NCBI GenBank assembly: GCA_964483805.1 | Contig: CAZADH010000327.1 | Coordinates: forward strand, 1-6,361 | Length of the DNA stretch: 6,361 bases | From: CAZADH01 sp964483805 | GTDB taxonomy: Bacteria > Muiribacteriota > Ozemobacteria > Ozemobacterales > Ozemobacteraceae | Reading direction: 5' to 3' | Shown here: one piece after another, positions 5,803 through 6,361 of the stretch | Numbering within the stretch: position 1 is the first letter of the stretch | Layout of the letters: each line of letters starts with the position of its first letter | Translations under genes and position numbers: made by a program | The notes under the pieces: model-generated | Database searches by the model: none | What the model was told of the DNA's origin: nothing | What the model saw: only the letters and a program-made list of their open reading frames with translations

Positions 5803-6361
5803 ATGACAACAAACACGAGACGACTGGGATTCATCGGCGCCGTGTCGGTGGCCCTGTTCGTGTTCGCGATCGTATCGCTGGGCGTCGGGCACTACCGGCT
5901 TGGCCTCGCGGAAACCTGGGCGTTGCTGCGCGCGCCGGGCGAGTTTCCACCAGAGAAATACTTCGTATTGATGCACCTACGCGTGCCGCGGATCATCGGG
6001 GCGATGGTCGTCGGCGGCGTCATGGCGGCGGCGGGCGTGGTCATGCAGGCCGTCTTCCGCAATCCCCTGGTCAGCCCGTTTGTTCTGGGGGTTTCGAACG
6101 GGGCCACACTCGGCGCCGCGCTCGGCATCGTGTACTGGAACGGTCTTCCCTGGGTCACCGAGGGGCTCGCCTTCGGCGGTGGTTTGCTCGCCGTTTCGCT
6201 GGCCTACGGGCTGTCGGGCCGCGGGCGCAACACGGTGACCTTGTTGCTGTTCGGCATGATCGTCTCATCACTGGCCCATGCCTGCATTGGTCTCTTGCAG
6301 GTGATGGCCGACACCGACAACCAGTTGCCGGCCCTGACCTTCTGGATGCTGGGCGGCCTCG
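5803..6361 (+). CDS. FecCD/BtuC-family ABC importer permease (partial; runs off right edge)
   Basis: The open frame runs without a stop to the window edge, giving 186 residues of a family normally about 330-350 long. It is very hydrophobic. A first membrane helix is at about 9-29. After a periplasmic segment comes the conserved block LRVPRIIGAMVVGG (59-72), then GVVMQAVFRNPLVSPFVLGVSNGATLG (79-104), the hallmark of FecCD-type permeases. Further helices follow at about 121-137 and 145-166, then the FWMLGGL motif (180-186) at the edge. AGGAG (5791-5795) seven bases before the ATG fixes the start. The protein would form a homodimeric inner-membrane channel (or pair with a second permease) energised by an ATPase expected downstream, importing Fe-siderophore, haem, cobalamin or related complexes delivered by the upstream binding protein. 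It is separated from that gene by a strong terminator, so its expression probably relies on read-through or an unseen promoter within the preceding gene. Confidence 0.95.
   Translation, partial: MTTNTRRLGFIGAVSVALFVFAIVSLGVGHYRLGLAETWALLRAPGEFPPEKYFVLMHLRVPRIIGAMVVGGVMAAAGVVMQAVFRNPLVSPFVLGVSNGATLGAALGIVYWNGLPWVTEGLAFGGGLLAVSLAYGLSGRGRNTVTLLLFGMIVSSLAHACIGLLQVMADTDNQLPALTFWMLGGL

Overview
The window comes from a GC-rich bacterium with a Gram-negative envelope. It carries a TonB-dependent outer-membrane receptor, an OM-type lipoprotein and a periplasmic-binding-protein ABC importer. A LysR regulator, a lysine-catabolism type aldehyde dehydrogenase remnant and a GGGACAGACCC repeat of a kind I associate with proteobacterial genomes suggest a beta- or gammaproteobacterium. 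I cannot name the genus.

Left part (1-1330). On the minus strand is the C-terminal end of an ALDH7-type (alpha-aminoadipate semialdehyde / piperideine-6-carboxylate) dehydrogenase. Its homology stops abruptly near position 237, so the N-terminal roughly 400 residues are missing. Divergent from it is an intact LysR-type regulator (385-1317). In front of that gene lie a promoter-like pair and a perfect 15-bp palindrome containing a T-N11-A LysR box. The last six LysR codons and its stop codon are supplied by a tandem GGGACAGACCC repeat. Both sides of the LysR gene therefore look like rearrangement scars.

Right part (1373-6361). All genes are on the plus strand and form an uptake locus. In order they are a small unrecognised lipoprotein (1445-2080), a TonB-dependent receptor whose ATG overlaps the lipoprotein stop codon (ATGA, 2077-4356), a periplasmic substrate-binding protein of the Fe-siderophore/haem/B12/nickel-complex type (4497-5693), an intrinsic terminator (5726-5759), and the first 186 codons of a FecCD/BtuC-type permease (5803 to the right edge). 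The ATPase is expected just beyond the window.

Proposed working: the receptor, probably assisted by the co-translated lipoprotein, takes a metal complex or corrinoid across the outer membrane using TonB energy. The binding protein collects it in the periplasm and hands it to the permease/ATPase. The substrate is not determined by the sequence. No Fur box, cobalamin riboswitch or biosynthetic gene is visible. Unusual points are a cysteine cluster (C-x4-C-x2-C) at the predicted mature N terminus of the receptor, six cysteines in the mature binding protein, the uncharacterised lipoprotein partner, and a strong terminator between binding protein and permease. No stretch over 300 bases lacks a gene; the three plus-strand intergenic gaps are 127, 140 and 109 bases.
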